Origin: UBA4416 sp943362175
GTDB lineage: Bacteria > Bacteroidota > Bacteroidia > B-17B0 > Aurantibacillaceae
Direction: 5' to 3'
Assembly: GCA_943362175.1 (NCBI GenBank)
Contig: CALRIU020000014.1
Location: forward strand, 1-64,000
DNA length: 64,000 bases
Shown in pieces: positions 29,474 to 38,133 of this stretch (the first letter of the stretch is position 1; every line of letters starts with the position of its first letter). Below the pieces are notes generated by a model. The model had not been told where the DNA came from. It saw only the letters and a list, made by a program, of their open reading frames with translations, and did not search any database. The translations under genes were made by a program, and so were the position numbers.

Positions 29474-30397
29474 ATGAAAACTTCTTCTATTGATACCGTA
29501 AGCGATATTTCGCCTGAAGAATTCAAAAAACAGTATCTGATCCCGCAAAAGCCTGTCGTCATCAAAGGGCTGGCAGATAAGTACCCGGCGGGAAACAAAT
29601 GGACCATCGATTATATCAGGAACGTCTGCGGCGACGTGATGGTTGATGTGTTTGACAACAGGAACAGCAATAAGGGCTCGGCCTTTACCATTCCCGATCT
29701 CAAAATGCCTTTCAGAGACTATGTGACTACCATCGTGGAGAATAAGCCAACCACCCTGCGCATGTTCCTCTTCAATATGTTTAAATCAAAACCCGAGCTC
29801 CGAAAGGACTTTCCCTGTCCTGCTATCTTTAAAGGCATCCTGGGCCGCATTGGCTACATGTTCTTCGGTGCCAGGGATATCAAAGTGCGTATTCACCAGG
29901 ATATTGACATGAGCAACGTCCTGCTCACACAGTTCTACGGCCGCAAAAAAGTGGTCCTGGTCGATCCTAAATATTCGGAGCTTCTCTATAAATTGCCCTA
30001 TAATACCTATTCCCTGGTAGACCTCGATCATCCGGACTACGAAAAATATCCGGGATTGAAATACATCGAGGTGCAGGAGTGTGTGCTTGAGCATGGCGAT
30101 TCGCTGTATATGCCGAGCGGCTACTGGCACTTCATCACCTATGTGGATGGTGGCTTCTCCGTAAGCTACCGTAAGATAGCGCAAAGCTTCAAAGCGAAGC
30201 GAGAGGGGCTTTTGAATATACTTGTTTATATGCCTTTCGATAAGATCATGAACAAATTGCAGGGAGAAAAATGGGTGCTCAGAAAAGAATGGATGGCGCA
30301 ACAGCGTGCCAACAGGATTATCGCCGGGATGAAACCTGAAGCGCCGGGCATCGAGTTGCCAATCAGCCCGGAAGAAAAAACAACACTGGCGGCCTGA
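29474..30397 (+). CDS. JmjC/cupin-8 domain protein
   Basis: A 307-residue protein of the cupin_8 group of 2-oxoglutarate/Fe(II) oxygenases. The iron triad is intact: His141-x-Asp143 (IHQDIDMSN) and a distal His219 (MPSGYWHFI). An N-terminal QKPVVIKGLADKYPAGNKW segment fits the family's conserved start. Members hydroxylate proteins, RNA or small molecules; this one could be a lipid- or protein-directed hydroxylase. It is followed by a terminator, has a leader of about 170 bases from the divergent transporter gene, and forms part of the fatty-acid region by position only. Substrate is unknown. Confidence 0.85.
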   Translation: MKTSSIDTVSDISPEEFKKQYLIPQKPVVIKGLADKYPAGNKWTIDYIRNVCGDVMVDVFDNRNSNKGSAFTIPDLKMPFRDYVTTIVENKPTTLRMFLFNMFKSKPELRKDFPCPAIFKGILGRIGYMFFGARDIKVRIHQDIDMSNVLLTQFYGRKKVVLVDPKYSELLYKLPYNTYSLVDLDHPDYEKYPGLKYIEVQECVLEHGDSLYMPSGYWHFITYVDGGFSVSYRKIAQSFKAKREGLLNILVYMPFDKIMNKLQGEKWVLRKEWMAQQRANRIIAGMKPEAPGIELPISPEEKTTLAA

Positions 30398-30423
30398 CGA
30401 CCTTATTCCGGCCGTTACCGTGA

Positions 30424-30462
30424 CAAACCCTCTGTGCCAATGTACAGAGGGTTTTATTTTTT
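30424..30462 (+). terminator. Rho-independent terminator
   Basis: The stem aaccctctgt / acagagggtt with an eight-base loop, followed by ttattttttt-like T-rich DNA, lies 27 bases after the cupin gene. The rest of the gap to 30671 contains no gene that I can support. Confidence 0.85.
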
Positions 30463-30670
30463 AGCGGCAGGAGGCAACAAGGCATGCACAGGGTTGGTAT
30501 TTCCAGGCTATGATTATCCGCCTGACTGGTTATCATCATGTTCAATGCCCAAGAAGTGCCAAAAAAAGCTGCTGATAAACGGCGTTCGTACGATAATAAA
30601 ACGCTTAATCCCTTTTTCAGGCCTTCCTGGTACTACAATAGCGAAATTTGAGCTATTATAAATTTTAACT

Positions 30671-31759
30671 ATGAGCACCAAAGCAGTCAGATTCAATAAC
30701 ACAAACCGTGATTTTCAGAATGAATTACGTAAACGGGTGGATTCTTATTTTAAGGACCGCCAGATCAACAAAAGCGGGAACCTCCACCTGTATTTAAAAA
30801 CAGCGGTGATGTTTGCCGCTTACCTCGTCCCTTTTCTCCTGATCTCCTTTCACATTACCGACAGCAAAATAGTCTGGTTATTTTTGGCCGTACTCATGGG
30901 ATTCGGCATGGCGGGGATCGGAATGTGCGTGATGCATGATGCCAACCACGGCAGCTACAGTAAGAACGAAACCTTCAATAAGATCCTCGGATTCTTTTCC
31001 ATAGGCATGCTCGCCGGAAGCTCCCTGAACTGGAGAATTCAGCATAACGTCATCCATCATACCTACACCAATGTGCATGATCATGATGAGGATATTGCAC
31101 CGCTGGGATTTTTACGTTTCGATCCGCATGCGGAGAAAAAATGGATCCATAAATTCCAGTTTTTATATGCCTGGTTCTTTTACGGCCTGATGACGCTGAT
31201 GTGGAGCACCACCAAAGATTTCCAGCAAGCCATACGCTATAACAAGGCGGGCCATCTGAAAACCGCTAAAACCACCCTCACGAGAGAGATCCTGATCATT
31301 GTGGCATCCAAGATCTTATACTATGGCTACATGCTTATTCCGTTCTTTGTGGTGGCCGATATGACCTTTTTAAACTGGCTGACAGGTTACCTCGTCATGC
31401 ACTACGTAGCCGGGCTCACTCTTGCCATGGTGTTTCAGGCGGCTCACGTTACCGACGAAACCGAGTTTCACCAGGTAGGAGAGAACAATCAGCTGGAGAA
31501 CAACTTCATGGAGCATCAGTTGCGCACAACGATGAATTTTGCTACCGGGAACCGTTTCATCTCCTATATTTTAGGTGGTTTGAATTACCAGGTAGAACAC
31601 CATTTATTTCCTTCTATTTCACACGTTCATTATCCTGAGATTTCGAAAATCGTAGAGGCCACCGCTCACGAATTCCACGTGCCCTACAAAAAAGAAAAGA
31701 CCTTTGTGGGAGCGGTTTTCATGCATACCAAAATGCTATACAAGCTGGGTAAGGTATAA
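30671..31759 (+). CDS. Fatty acid desaturase, front-end type
   Basis: A 362-residue membrane enzyme that uses a di-iron centre to insert a double bond in an acyl chain. The three histidine boxes are HDANH (89-93), HNVIHH (125-130) and QVEHH near residue 310; the last, with Gln replacing the first His, marks the front-end/linoleoyl-CoA desaturase-like group. Four or more hydrophobic helices are visible. No fused cytochrome b5 domain is present, so an external electron donor is needed. It has its own leader and a long hairpin after its stop, so it is probably monocistronic. Cold or membrane-fluidity control is the usual role for such enzymes, an inference here. Confidence 0.92.
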   Translation: MSTKAVRFNNTNRDFQNELRKRVDSYFKDRQINKSGNLHLYLKTAVMFAAYLVPFLLISFHITDSKIVWLFLAVLMGFGMAGIGMCVMHDANHGSYSKNETFNKILGFFSIGMLAGSSLNWRIQHNVIHHTYTNVHDHDEDIAPLGFLRFDPHAEKKWIHKFQFLYAWFFYGLMTLMWSTTKDFQQAIRYNKAGHLKTAKTTLTREILIIVASKILYYGYMLIPFFVVADMTFLNWLTGYLVMHYVAGLTLAMVFQAAHVTDETEFHQVGENNQLENNFMEHQLRTTMNFATGNRFISYILGGLNYQVEHHLFPSISHVHYPEISKIVEATAHEFHVPYKKEKTFVGAVFMHTKMLYKLGKV

Positions 31760-31779
31760 GAACAAAAACAAAACCGAAC

Positions 31780-31844
31780 GCTTTCGGCTTCGCCCGGGTT
31801 GACAACTATAGCACGTCGTCCCGGGTGAAGTCGAAAGCTTTTTT
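31780..31844 (+). terminator. Long hairpin with T tract after the desaturase gene
   Basis: Arms gctttcggcttcgcccggg and cccgggtgaagtcgaaagc pair along 19 positions with two non-Watson-Crick positions, and tttttt follows. The 21-base loop reads gcacgtcgt near its end. It may be a terminator or a repeat that acts as one. Confidence 0.65.
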
Positions 31845-31898
31845 GATGGATACCTTCATCCTAAATAAGCATCCTTCGAAGTTGAGATTACACGGATG

Positions 31899-32582
31899 CT
31901 ACTCCAGTAGCACCGAATATTTCCTGCCGATCGGCAGGACCGTTTTGTTTGCAAGGCTTATTTCCGCTTTCCGAATCTCGGTGATGGCCTCCCGTTTCAC
32001 AATATATGATTTATGAATGCGGGTGAAATGAAGCTGCGGCAAAAGAGAGCCGATGTACTTCATGGTCTGGGCCACCAGCAGGGGCTTTTCGTTGTCGAGG
32101 TGAATCCTGATATAATTCCCGACCGCTTCAATGAACAGGATGTGCCTGGTATGGATGACCTTCAGGATGCCGTCGTATTTCAGCTCAATGTCCGGAAATT
32201 CAGGCTCTTCTTCCTCTTTCCCGGGATCCGCCAGCTTAATGGCCTTATTGATCGACTTCAAAAAGCGGGGGTAGGAGATGGGTTTCAGCAGGTAATCCAC
32301 CACATCATGCTGGTAGGCTTCGAAGCCGAAATTGCTGTAGGCGGTTGTTAAGATCACCGGCACATGGTAGGGCAGGCATTGCAGGAGCTCCAGGCCCGAA
32401 AGCTTAGGCATGTCAATGTCCAGGAAGAGGAGATCCACCTTGGTGTTCAGCATGAAGTCAATCGCTTCCTTTCCGTCATAGACGTCGCCCGCAATTTCGA
32501 GCAGGTTTGTTTTGTTGATATGCGACTGCAGCACCTTATGCGCCGGCGCTTCATCATCCACTATCAGGCATTTATAGGTCAT
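31899..32582 (-). CDS. LytTR-family response regulator
   Basis: A 227-residue regulator. The receiver domain (1-120) has the acidic pair DDE (9-11), the phospho-acceptor Asp55 in LFLDIDMP, and a conserved Lys in LLKPISYPRF. The C-terminal LytTR DNA-binding domain (~130-227) shows HILFIEAVGNYIRIHL and FTRIHKSYIVK. Such proteins bind direct-repeat promoters when phosphorylated. The partner kinase lies immediately upstream on the same strand with a 23-base gap, so the two form a two-gene operon. The genes controlled are not known; the divergent desaturase on the other side is convergent, not a direct target by position. Confidence 0.93.
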   Translation of the reverse strand: MTYKCLIVDDEAPAHKVLQSHINKTNLLEIAGDVYDGKEAIDFMLNTKVDLLFLDIDMPKLSGLELLQCLPYHVPVILTTAYSNFGFEAYQHDVVDYLLKPISYPRFLKSINKAIKLADPGKEEEEPEFPDIELKYDGILKVIHTRHILFIEAVGNYIRIHLDNEKPLLVAQTMKYIGSLLPQLHFTRIHKSYIVKREAITEIRKAEISLANKTVLPIGRKYSVLLE

Positions 32583-32605
32583 GTGTCCTTGGTATTACAA
32601 TCCGT

Positions 32606-33595
32606 TTATTGTTTTAAGCTCAGCTCAATGCTGTAGATCCCGTCACCCTGTGAAATAATCAGCTCGTGCTTTTTCCGGTACATGAGCTCGAGCCTTTTTT
32701 TGGTATTGGAAAGCCCTGTGTTGGTCCCTGAAAATTTCCTGCCACTCTCCGTAAAATTATTTTTCATTTTGAACAGGAGCGATTTCTTATCGGCCTGAAT
32801 AGACAGGGATAAGAAAGGCTCATCGGTATGACTGCTGTATTTAATGGCATTTTCAATGAAGGGCATGAAGAGCATGGGCGACAGGTAAAAGCGCTCAGAC
32901 TGGATGTCGGTTGAAAAATCGATCGTTAATTTGGGGTTCCTGCTTCGCTCATAGCTGAGGTATTTTTTGATGAATCCCACCTCATCTTCCAGCGACACAT
33001 GCTCTTTTTTGGAGGACTCTATCTGGTACCTCAGCAGCTCCGAAAGCTCCAGGATCTTGTCGGGCGTTTCATCGGGATCTGTCAGCGCCGTGCCATAAAG
33101 ATTATTGAGGGCGTTGAATAAGAAGTGAGGGTTGAGCTGGGCTTTTAAATGCCTGATCTCTTCGTCCCTTTCGATGAGCTCGTTCTCAAAAAGCAGGTTA
33201 CGCTCCAGGATATTTTTATGAATGTAATAAAAACCCAGTCCTATCAGGTAAATCAGGAAAATGGAAATACCCATGCTCACAGGGCTTTCGTTCTGCATGA
33301 ACCCGAAGCGGGTAAAAAAATTGATCAGGAAATAGCTGGTGAACAGGGTGAGGATGCTCAGGATATATTTCAGGTGGTGCTTGCCGAAATATTTTTTGTG
33401 CAATGCATTATGAATATACACCTGGATGTGTGCAATGAGGATGACGACAGCACCATCCAGGATCACGCTTAAAGCCTGACCTTTGGAGTGGATGGGATGA
33501 TCCTTATCTAACAATACCATCGTCAGGCCAAGCAGGCAAAAGAACAGGTACAAGACACCATTTCTGATCCAGAAATTGAAGTAAGAAAAGTTCAT
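32606..33595 (-). CDS. LytS/YehU-type sensor histidine kinase
   Basis: A 329-residue membrane kinase. Four hydrophobic helices occupy residues ~10-125, followed by a short coiled coil and the His_kinase domain with phospho-acceptor His157 in AQLNPHFLFNALNNL. A C-terminal ATPase domain has FMPFIENAIKYSS (N box) and GTNTGLSNTKKRL. It passes phosphate to the LytTR regulator encoded 23 bases downstream. There is no recognisable extracellular sensing domain, so the signal is probably sensed through the membrane helices. Confidence 0.92.
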   Translation of the reverse strand: MNFSYFNFWIRNGVLYLFFCLLGLTMVLLDKDHPIHSKGQALSVILDGAVVILIAHIQVYIHNALHKKYFGKHHLKYILSILTLFTSYFLINFFTRFGFMQNESPVSMGISIFLIYLIGLGFYYIHKNILERNLLFENELIERDEEIRHLKAQLNPHFLFNALNNLYGTALTDPDETPDKILELSELLRYQIESSKKEHVSLEDEVGFIKKYLSYERSRNPKLTIDFSTDIQSERFYLSPMLFMPFIENAIKYSSHTDEPFLSLSIQADKKSLLFKMKNNFTESGRKFSGTNTGLSNTKKRLELMYRKKHELIISQGDGIYSIELSLKQ

Positions 33596-33772
33596 AGGAT
33601 AAAAGTAGGGCTTATTCTTAATAAAAAGCCCGGTGATGAGTGGCGTTTGTCTGTTAGCGTAATTTTACGTTGATTGTCAATTTACGTTAAAATCGGGAGG
33701 CCTTTCCCTCATTCAGGGATGCAGGCTTAGCAAAAAATTCTACCTTTAAGCGTCATCCTAAAACCTAAACTT

Positions 33773-34273
33773 ATGAAAAAGATCATGACCCTTTTTTTAG
33801 CGATCATCTGCGGCCTAGGTACGGCGCAGGCGCAAAAGCCTATGGCCAGTCCGCGCGACAGCGTTAGCGGAAAAGTAGCCGGAGCCACCATCAGCATTAA
33901 TTATGGAAGCCCTGCTGTGAAGGGGCGTAAGATCTGGGGCGACCTGGTGCCTTACGGAAAAGTATGGAGGGCCGGGGCCAACGAAGCAACTGTTTTTACC
34001 ACAGACAAAGCCATTATGGTGGAAGGCAAGCAGCTGCCTGCCGGCACCTATAGTTTCTTTGCCATCCCGGGAGAGAAAGAATGGACCATCATTTTTAATA
34101 AGACCGCCAAGCAGTGGGGGGCTTATGATTACAAGGAAAGTGACGATGCCCTGCGTGTGACTGTGAAACCGCGTGCGGTGTCGCCTACGGCAGAGCGGCT
34201 GAAGTACAGCCTCGGGGCCAACAGCTTTTCCCTGATCTGGGAAAAAATGGAAGTGCCGGTTTCTGTGAAGTAG
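33773..34273 (+). CDS. DUF2911 family secreted protein
   Basis: A 166-residue protein with a signal peptide (MKKIMTLFLAIICGLGTAQAQ). The DUF2911 signatures are present: RDSVSGKVAGATISINYGSPAVKGRKIWG, broken by short gaps, then VWRAGANEATVFTTDKA, LPAGTYSFFAIPG and EWTIIFNKTAKQWGAYDYK. Members are common in Bacteroidota, exported, and of unknown function; they have the look of a beta-sandwich. It is monocistronic by position, with a terminator 20 bases downstream shared with the convergent DUF6799-like gene. Confidence 0.9.
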   Translation: MKKIMTLFLAIICGLGTAQAQKPMASPRDSVSGKVAGATISINYGSPAVKGRKIWGDLVPYGKVWRAGANEATVFTTDKAIMVEGKQLPAGTYSFFAIPGEKEWTIIFNKTAKQWGAYDYKESDDALRVTVKPRAVSPTAERLKYSLGANSFSLIWEKMEVPVSVK

Positions 34274-34293
34274 GCTCCTGTAAGGAAAAAACA

Positions 34294-34327
34294 AAAGGCT
34301 GTCACGGGATGTCGTGGCAGCCTTTTT
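34294..34327. terminator. Shared terminator between convergent genes
   Basis: The hairpin aaaggctgtcacg / cgtggcagccttt (one G-T pair) is preceded by A residues and followed by tttt, so it can end transcription from both sides. Confidence 0.85.
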
Positions 34328-34354
34328 TATGGACGCTTGTTGGAGCCGGGTGCT

Positions 34355-34660
34355 TTATTCTTTTACTTCCCTGGAAGGAGAGCTGATGAGCCCTGATTTA
34401 TCCACACACTCGCCGGCTTTCATCGTTGCCTTTAGCCCGTTCGGATAAATCACCCTTCCATCACTTTTAAGCTCCACGCCGTTTTCGAAGACGATGTCAT
34501 GCGTCAGTACCTCTCCATCACGCATAATTACCAGCTTATCGTTTTTCATTTCTGCACAATAGGTGTTTTCGTTTACAGGCCTTACCGGCTCTGTTCCGGC
34601 ATTCAGGTCGATGTTTAACATCAGCATGAAAGCCCCGGCTGCTATTACTAAATGTTTCAT
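34355..34660 (-). CDS. Small secreted DUF6799-like protein
   Basis: A 101-residue protein. It starts with a signal peptide (MKHLVIAAGAFMLMLNIDLNA). The body carries one repeat typical of the DUF6799 type: YCAEMKNDKLVIMRDGEVLTHD, interrupted by a turn, then VELKSDGRVIYPNGLKATMKAGECVDKSG. Function unknown; such proteins are small exported repeat proteins of Bacteroidota. Family name is offered from pattern memory and is not checked. It converges on the DUF2911 gene and uses the shared terminator. Confidence 0.72.
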   Translation of the reverse strand: MKHLVIAAGAFMLMLNIDLNAGTEPVRPVNENTYCAEMKNDKLVIMRDGEVLTHDIVFENGVELKSDGRVIYPNGLKATMKAGECVDKSGLISSPSREVKE

Positions 34661-34983
34661 GGCTTCTTGGTTTTACAGGTTAGTCACTTGTTATGTATTT
34701 ATTATTTGATTTTTGGCGCCGGAGCAGCCATTTCTTTTTAGAATCACTGAGTGGAACATAGGCTCCCCGTCAGTGTTTTGGAGCAGCTATGCGATAGGTC
34801 CAACATTGGTGTTGTACGACCTAAAGCCAATGACATGCCTGGCAGATAGGCCTTTTTATCCTGTTTTATGTGGCGGAATTTCTATTTCCTGTGCGCATAA
34901 TTCCACAGGGCCTGCGCGAGGTGTAGATAAAATCAGCTATTTTTAGATCATGGCAGGGCCTGCCATGTTTTGATAAAAAGACG
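34661..34983. other. Gene-free interval upstream of the Nudix gene
   Basis: About 320 bases with no supported gene. The only structure seen is a palindrome catggcagg / cctgccatg at 34949-34967, followed by tttt and ending 16 bases before the Nudix start. It may be a leader hairpin or a terminator. Confidence 0.5.
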
Positions 34984-35448
34984 ATGAGACAAAGCGCCGG
35001 GATTTTACTGTACCGTTACCATCAACAAATACTGCAGGTGCTGCTTGTGCATCCCGGCGGACCATTCTATGCCCGCAAAGACGAGGGTGCCTGGACCATT
35101 CCCAAAGGTGAGCCTGATGAGGCGGAGGAAGATCTGCTCCTGGTAGCCAAACGCGAATTTGCCGAGGAAACAGGGATGCCGCCGGAAGGAACATTCACCA
35201 GGCTGACACCCGTCAAACAGAAAGGAGGTAAGCTGGTGCATGCCTGGGCGCTGGAACATGAGTTTGAGGTAAGCACCCTGAAGAGCAACACCTTCGAAAT
35301 GCCCTGGCCGCCGAAGTCTGGCAGGATGCAACGCTTCCCGGAAATTGATAAGGCCGCCTGGTTCAGCGTGGAGGAGGCACTTATCAAGATACTTCCGGCA
35401 CAGGGAGCCTTTATTGAAGAGCTTCGGATGATGTTAAGCACAAGATGA
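34984..35448 (+). CDS. Nudix hydrolase
   Basis: A 154-residue Nudix protein. The Nudix box is near-consensus: GEPDEAEEDLL, then KREFAEETGM, with one residue more than the classic G-x5-E-x7-REUxEExGU spacing, as in the Nudix subgroup whose box begins PKGE. The catalytic Glu residues are in EFAEETG. The N-terminal QSAGILLYRYHQQILQVLLVHPGG is typical. The family hydrolyses nucleoside diphosphates linked to other groups, including oxidised nucleotides and dinucleotide polyphosphates; the substrate here is unknown. It is monocistronic, followed by a repeat-rich interval. Confidence 0.9.
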   Translation: MRQSAGILLYRYHQQILQVLLVHPGGPFYARKDEGAWTIPKGEPDEAEEDLLLVAKREFAEETGMPPEGTFTRLTPVKQKGGKLVHAWALEHEFEVSTLKSNTFEMPWPPKSGRMQRFPEIDKAAWFSVEEALIKILPAQGAFIEELRMMLSTR

Positions 35449-35916
35449 AAGGGAAGCCTGAAGGGCTTCAACATCCATAAAGAAATAAGCCCATCGAAAT
35501 CCAACCCTGAAGGGGTTGAATGTCATACGACAAAGGATTTGGAACTAAACATTGCGTACCTACGGCACACTCAAATCTAACGGCATGATTTATTCTATTA
35601 ACATTAAGCCCCTACGGGGCTATAGAACAAATCATGGCATTGAGCATTGTTCTGATTTAACCATGCAGACATAAGATTGGGGGAAGTCATTGCTATGGTT
35701 TTTTTCAGTTCCCTCTCTTTTCTATGTTACTATGTGGTTTTAATTTGGTCTAAATCTGGGTTCATCTGGGAGATCAGCGTCATCTGCGGGTTCGTTAAAC
35801 CACATAGGGCACATAGGAATCATAGGCCTTTATTTAACTATGATTTCTTTCCGTTCCCTGTCTTGTCTATATTACTATGTGGTTTATTTGTTCTAAAATC
35901 CGCATTATCTGCGGGA
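35449..35916. repeat. Repeat-rich intergenic interval
   Basis: It has three small elements. At 35455-35530 there are hairpins gaagccc-type and caaccc / gggttg (tgaa loop), which match the motif at 15345-15465. At 35612-35627 is agcccc / ggggct. From 35690 onwards there are two imperfect direct copies of ctatgttactatgtggttt and of a tctgcggg-type unit, with a facing aaccacatag. The last copy runs to the end of the TPR-like gene and supplies its stop codon region (35917-35935). Confidence 0.65.
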
Positions 35917-38133
35917 TCAGCGGGAACCAATATAGGTCTTAAAATACCCGCACTCCTTAATAATCTCCTGGTAATACTTCGTCGTGCTGTAGTCTTTTTT
36001 CAGTGAGGCGAAATACATTCCCGACTTGAAATCGCCTTTGAAATTGGCCGGTACATTCATGAAGAAAGCATTCTGCTCGCATTTGGCCGCCATGAAGGTG
36101 CATTTGGCTTTGAACTCCTTATCTGTGGAATTTTGCAAAGCCAGTAAATAGTATTTCAGGGCGAGGTCGTTGTTTTCCTCAGGCGTAACCGCATGCTCAT
36201 AACTGTAGATCGTATTATCCACCCGGTTGTCGTAGAAGAGGCGCGCATTGCCGAAGTAAGTCATGTTGTAAAACCCATTGGCTACCAGGAAATAATTCTG
36301 TGCTGCTTCGGCAGGTTTGCTCTGAGCAATGCCTTTCATCTCGATCATTTTTTCGATGAACGCAGCCTTGGTGTATTTGGTCTTCTGTACCGCTTCATGG
36401 TCGCAGTCGTGGCAGTCTTTGATGTGGATGGTGAAAGGATTTCCATAAAGCGTTTCCTTGCTGCCCACCGCCTTTAAGGCAATAAGCGCCTCTTCCAGCT
36501 TATCCTGCTGCGCATAGCGGATGCCCAGCAGCTCCTGGTAGTCGTGCTTCTGCAGGGACGCATGCTCGAAGAACAACTTTTCGAAAGCCGAAGGATTTGG
36601 CTTTTCGTAGTAGGCGATCATGGTTTTGATATGATCCGTGTGATTGAATTGTTTTGGGTTGATGCCCGGAAAGATGAGCTCTGCCTTTTCCGTTTCGCCC
36701 TTTTTCAGGTAAAGCTCCGCCAGTGTGCGGCGGGTCCAGGTCCGGGCCTTGTTGCTTCTGAAGTTTTCGAGTTCCCCGCTTTCCTTGCTGAACAGGATCT
36801 TCAGGTCGTTGAGCATGGCCGCTTCCAGCTTCTCGTTCATGGCCGTTGTTTTTTTCAAAGCGCCGTATACAGCAATCAGGTGGTATTGTGCTTTGTTGAT
36901 GGGGCTGGCCGCATTGAATTTCTCCGCACGCTTCATTTGCGTTTCCGCCTGCGCATAATCGCCCTGCATGTCGTTGAGGTATGCTGCCGCCAGGTGCCAG
37001 GCTGCGGCGTTCGGCGATTGAATAGTAGCAGAGGTTTCGTTCAGGAAAGCGAGCAGGTTCTTATTTACGGAATAGACCTTGCCTGTTTTTTTATCCTCGT
37101 AGCTTGACGATTCCATGTTCCATTCTTCGATGTTCACAGCTCTTACCAGCAGCAGGTCGGCCAAGCCGGACGAAGGGTTGAGCTTCAGGATTTCGCGCAT
37201 GGCCTCCACCTCGTTGCCATACAAGCCTTTGAGCTGCCACAGCACTTCTTTCTCGCGCGTGCTTTTGGCCAGGGCGAGGCATTGGTCCCATTCTGTTTTC
37301 GGGAGCGGGTGAAAAGACAGGTAGGCCGATTTTCGCAGCGGCTCATAGCGGTCGAAGATGGTGGCATACAGCAGGTTCGATTCGGCATATTTTTTCTGCC
37401 TGTACAAGGCTGCGGCTTTGTAGCCCAGCGCCCGCCACTGGAGGCTTCCGCCCGCTTTAAAGGCATTTTCATTCTCGTTATAAAACGAAATGGCTTTATC
37501 ATATTCCTTATTGAAAAAATACAAACGTTCCAGCTGGAACGCATAACGCTCTTTCAGAAAAGGCTCGGTCGCTTTGGTATAAAAATTCAATCCGCCTGCG
37601 ATCTGCTTCGTGATCGATACATCGCTTACCGGCGCCGGTTTTGGGTCCCAGGAGTAGTCTACGGGAGGCGCTGCAAAGGTCTCGTTGCGTTTTGCAAAAC
37701 CGGTGTAATACAAAAAAGCGGTGGCTTTACCTGCCGGCATTGCTTTGAGGCTGTTGCTTTTCGATCCGGCGGTTAAGTTTGCCGGCTTGCCTTTGATATC
37801 GAAGATCATGGAGTCGATCTGTTTCAGAGATGCCTTGTAAAGCCAGTAGCCGATCGCTTCTTTGCTGACCTTCTGGTCGAAGAAAGCAGCCCACTCCGCA
37901 TTGTTCTGATCGTTGAAAGCCACAGGGCGGTCCTCGTCGTAGCCGTCGTAGAAAGGCGTTTCCAGTGTGCGGAAAAAGGCTACCGATTGTTTCTGGTTGA
38001 TGATGTGCGGGCTGAACATCGAGCCTTCGCTTTCATCCCAGTCGCCACCGGCGCAGGCAAGGGCTGTGATAGCCGCACAGGCCAGGAGGCTAACGGAAGG
38101 TAGAATAAACGTTTTGAAGGGTGTTGCTTTCAT
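35917..38133 (-). CDS. Lipoprotein with TPR-like repeats, unknown
   Basis: A 738-residue protein I cannot name. The N-terminus is a signal peptide with a lipobox (LLACAAITALAC, mature Cys near residue 27, followed by AGGDWDESEG). The rest is mostly helical with many repeats of the TPR/SEL1 look (LAELYLKKGETEKAELIF, AAAYLNDMQGDYAQAETQMKRA). No catalytic motif is seen. It overlaps the upstream lipoprotein gene by 44 bases, and that overlaps kup by 8, so the three form one operon. A role beside the potassium transporter is suggested only by this arrangement. The stop codon lies in a repeated sequence. Confidence 0.78.
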   Translation of the reverse strand: MKATPFKTFILPSVSLLACAAITALACAGGDWDESEGSMFSPHIINQKQSVAFFRTLETPFYDGYDEDRPVAFNDQNNAEWAAFFDQKVSKEAIGYWLYKASLKQIDSMIFDIKGKPANLTAGSKSNSLKAMPAGKATAFLYYTGFAKRNETFAAPPVDYSWDPKPAPVSDVSITKQIAGGLNFYTKATEPFLKERYAFQLERLYFFNKEYDKAISFYNENENAFKAGGSLQWRALGYKAAALYRQKKYAESNLLYATIFDRYEPLRKSAYLSFHPLPKTEWDQCLALAKSTREKEVLWQLKGLYGNEVEAMREILKLNPSSGLADLLLVRAVNIEEWNMESSSYEDKKTGKVYSVNKNLLAFLNETSATIQSPNAAAWHLAAAYLNDMQGDYAQAETQMKRAEKFNAASPINKAQYHLIAVYGALKKTTAMNEKLEAAMLNDLKILFSKESGELENFRSNKARTWTRRTLAELYLKKGETEKAELIFPGINPKQFNHTDHIKTMIAYYEKPNPSAFEKLFFEHASLQKHDYQELLGIRYAQQDKLEEALIALKAVGSKETLYGNPFTIHIKDCHDCDHEAVQKTKYTKAAFIEKMIEMKGIAQSKPAEAAQNYFLVANGFYNMTYFGNARLFYDNRVDNTIYSYEHAVTPEENNDLALKYYLLALQNSTDKEFKAKCTFMAAKCEQNAFFMNVPANFKGDFKSGMYFASLKKDYSTTKYYQEIIKECGYFKTYIGSR

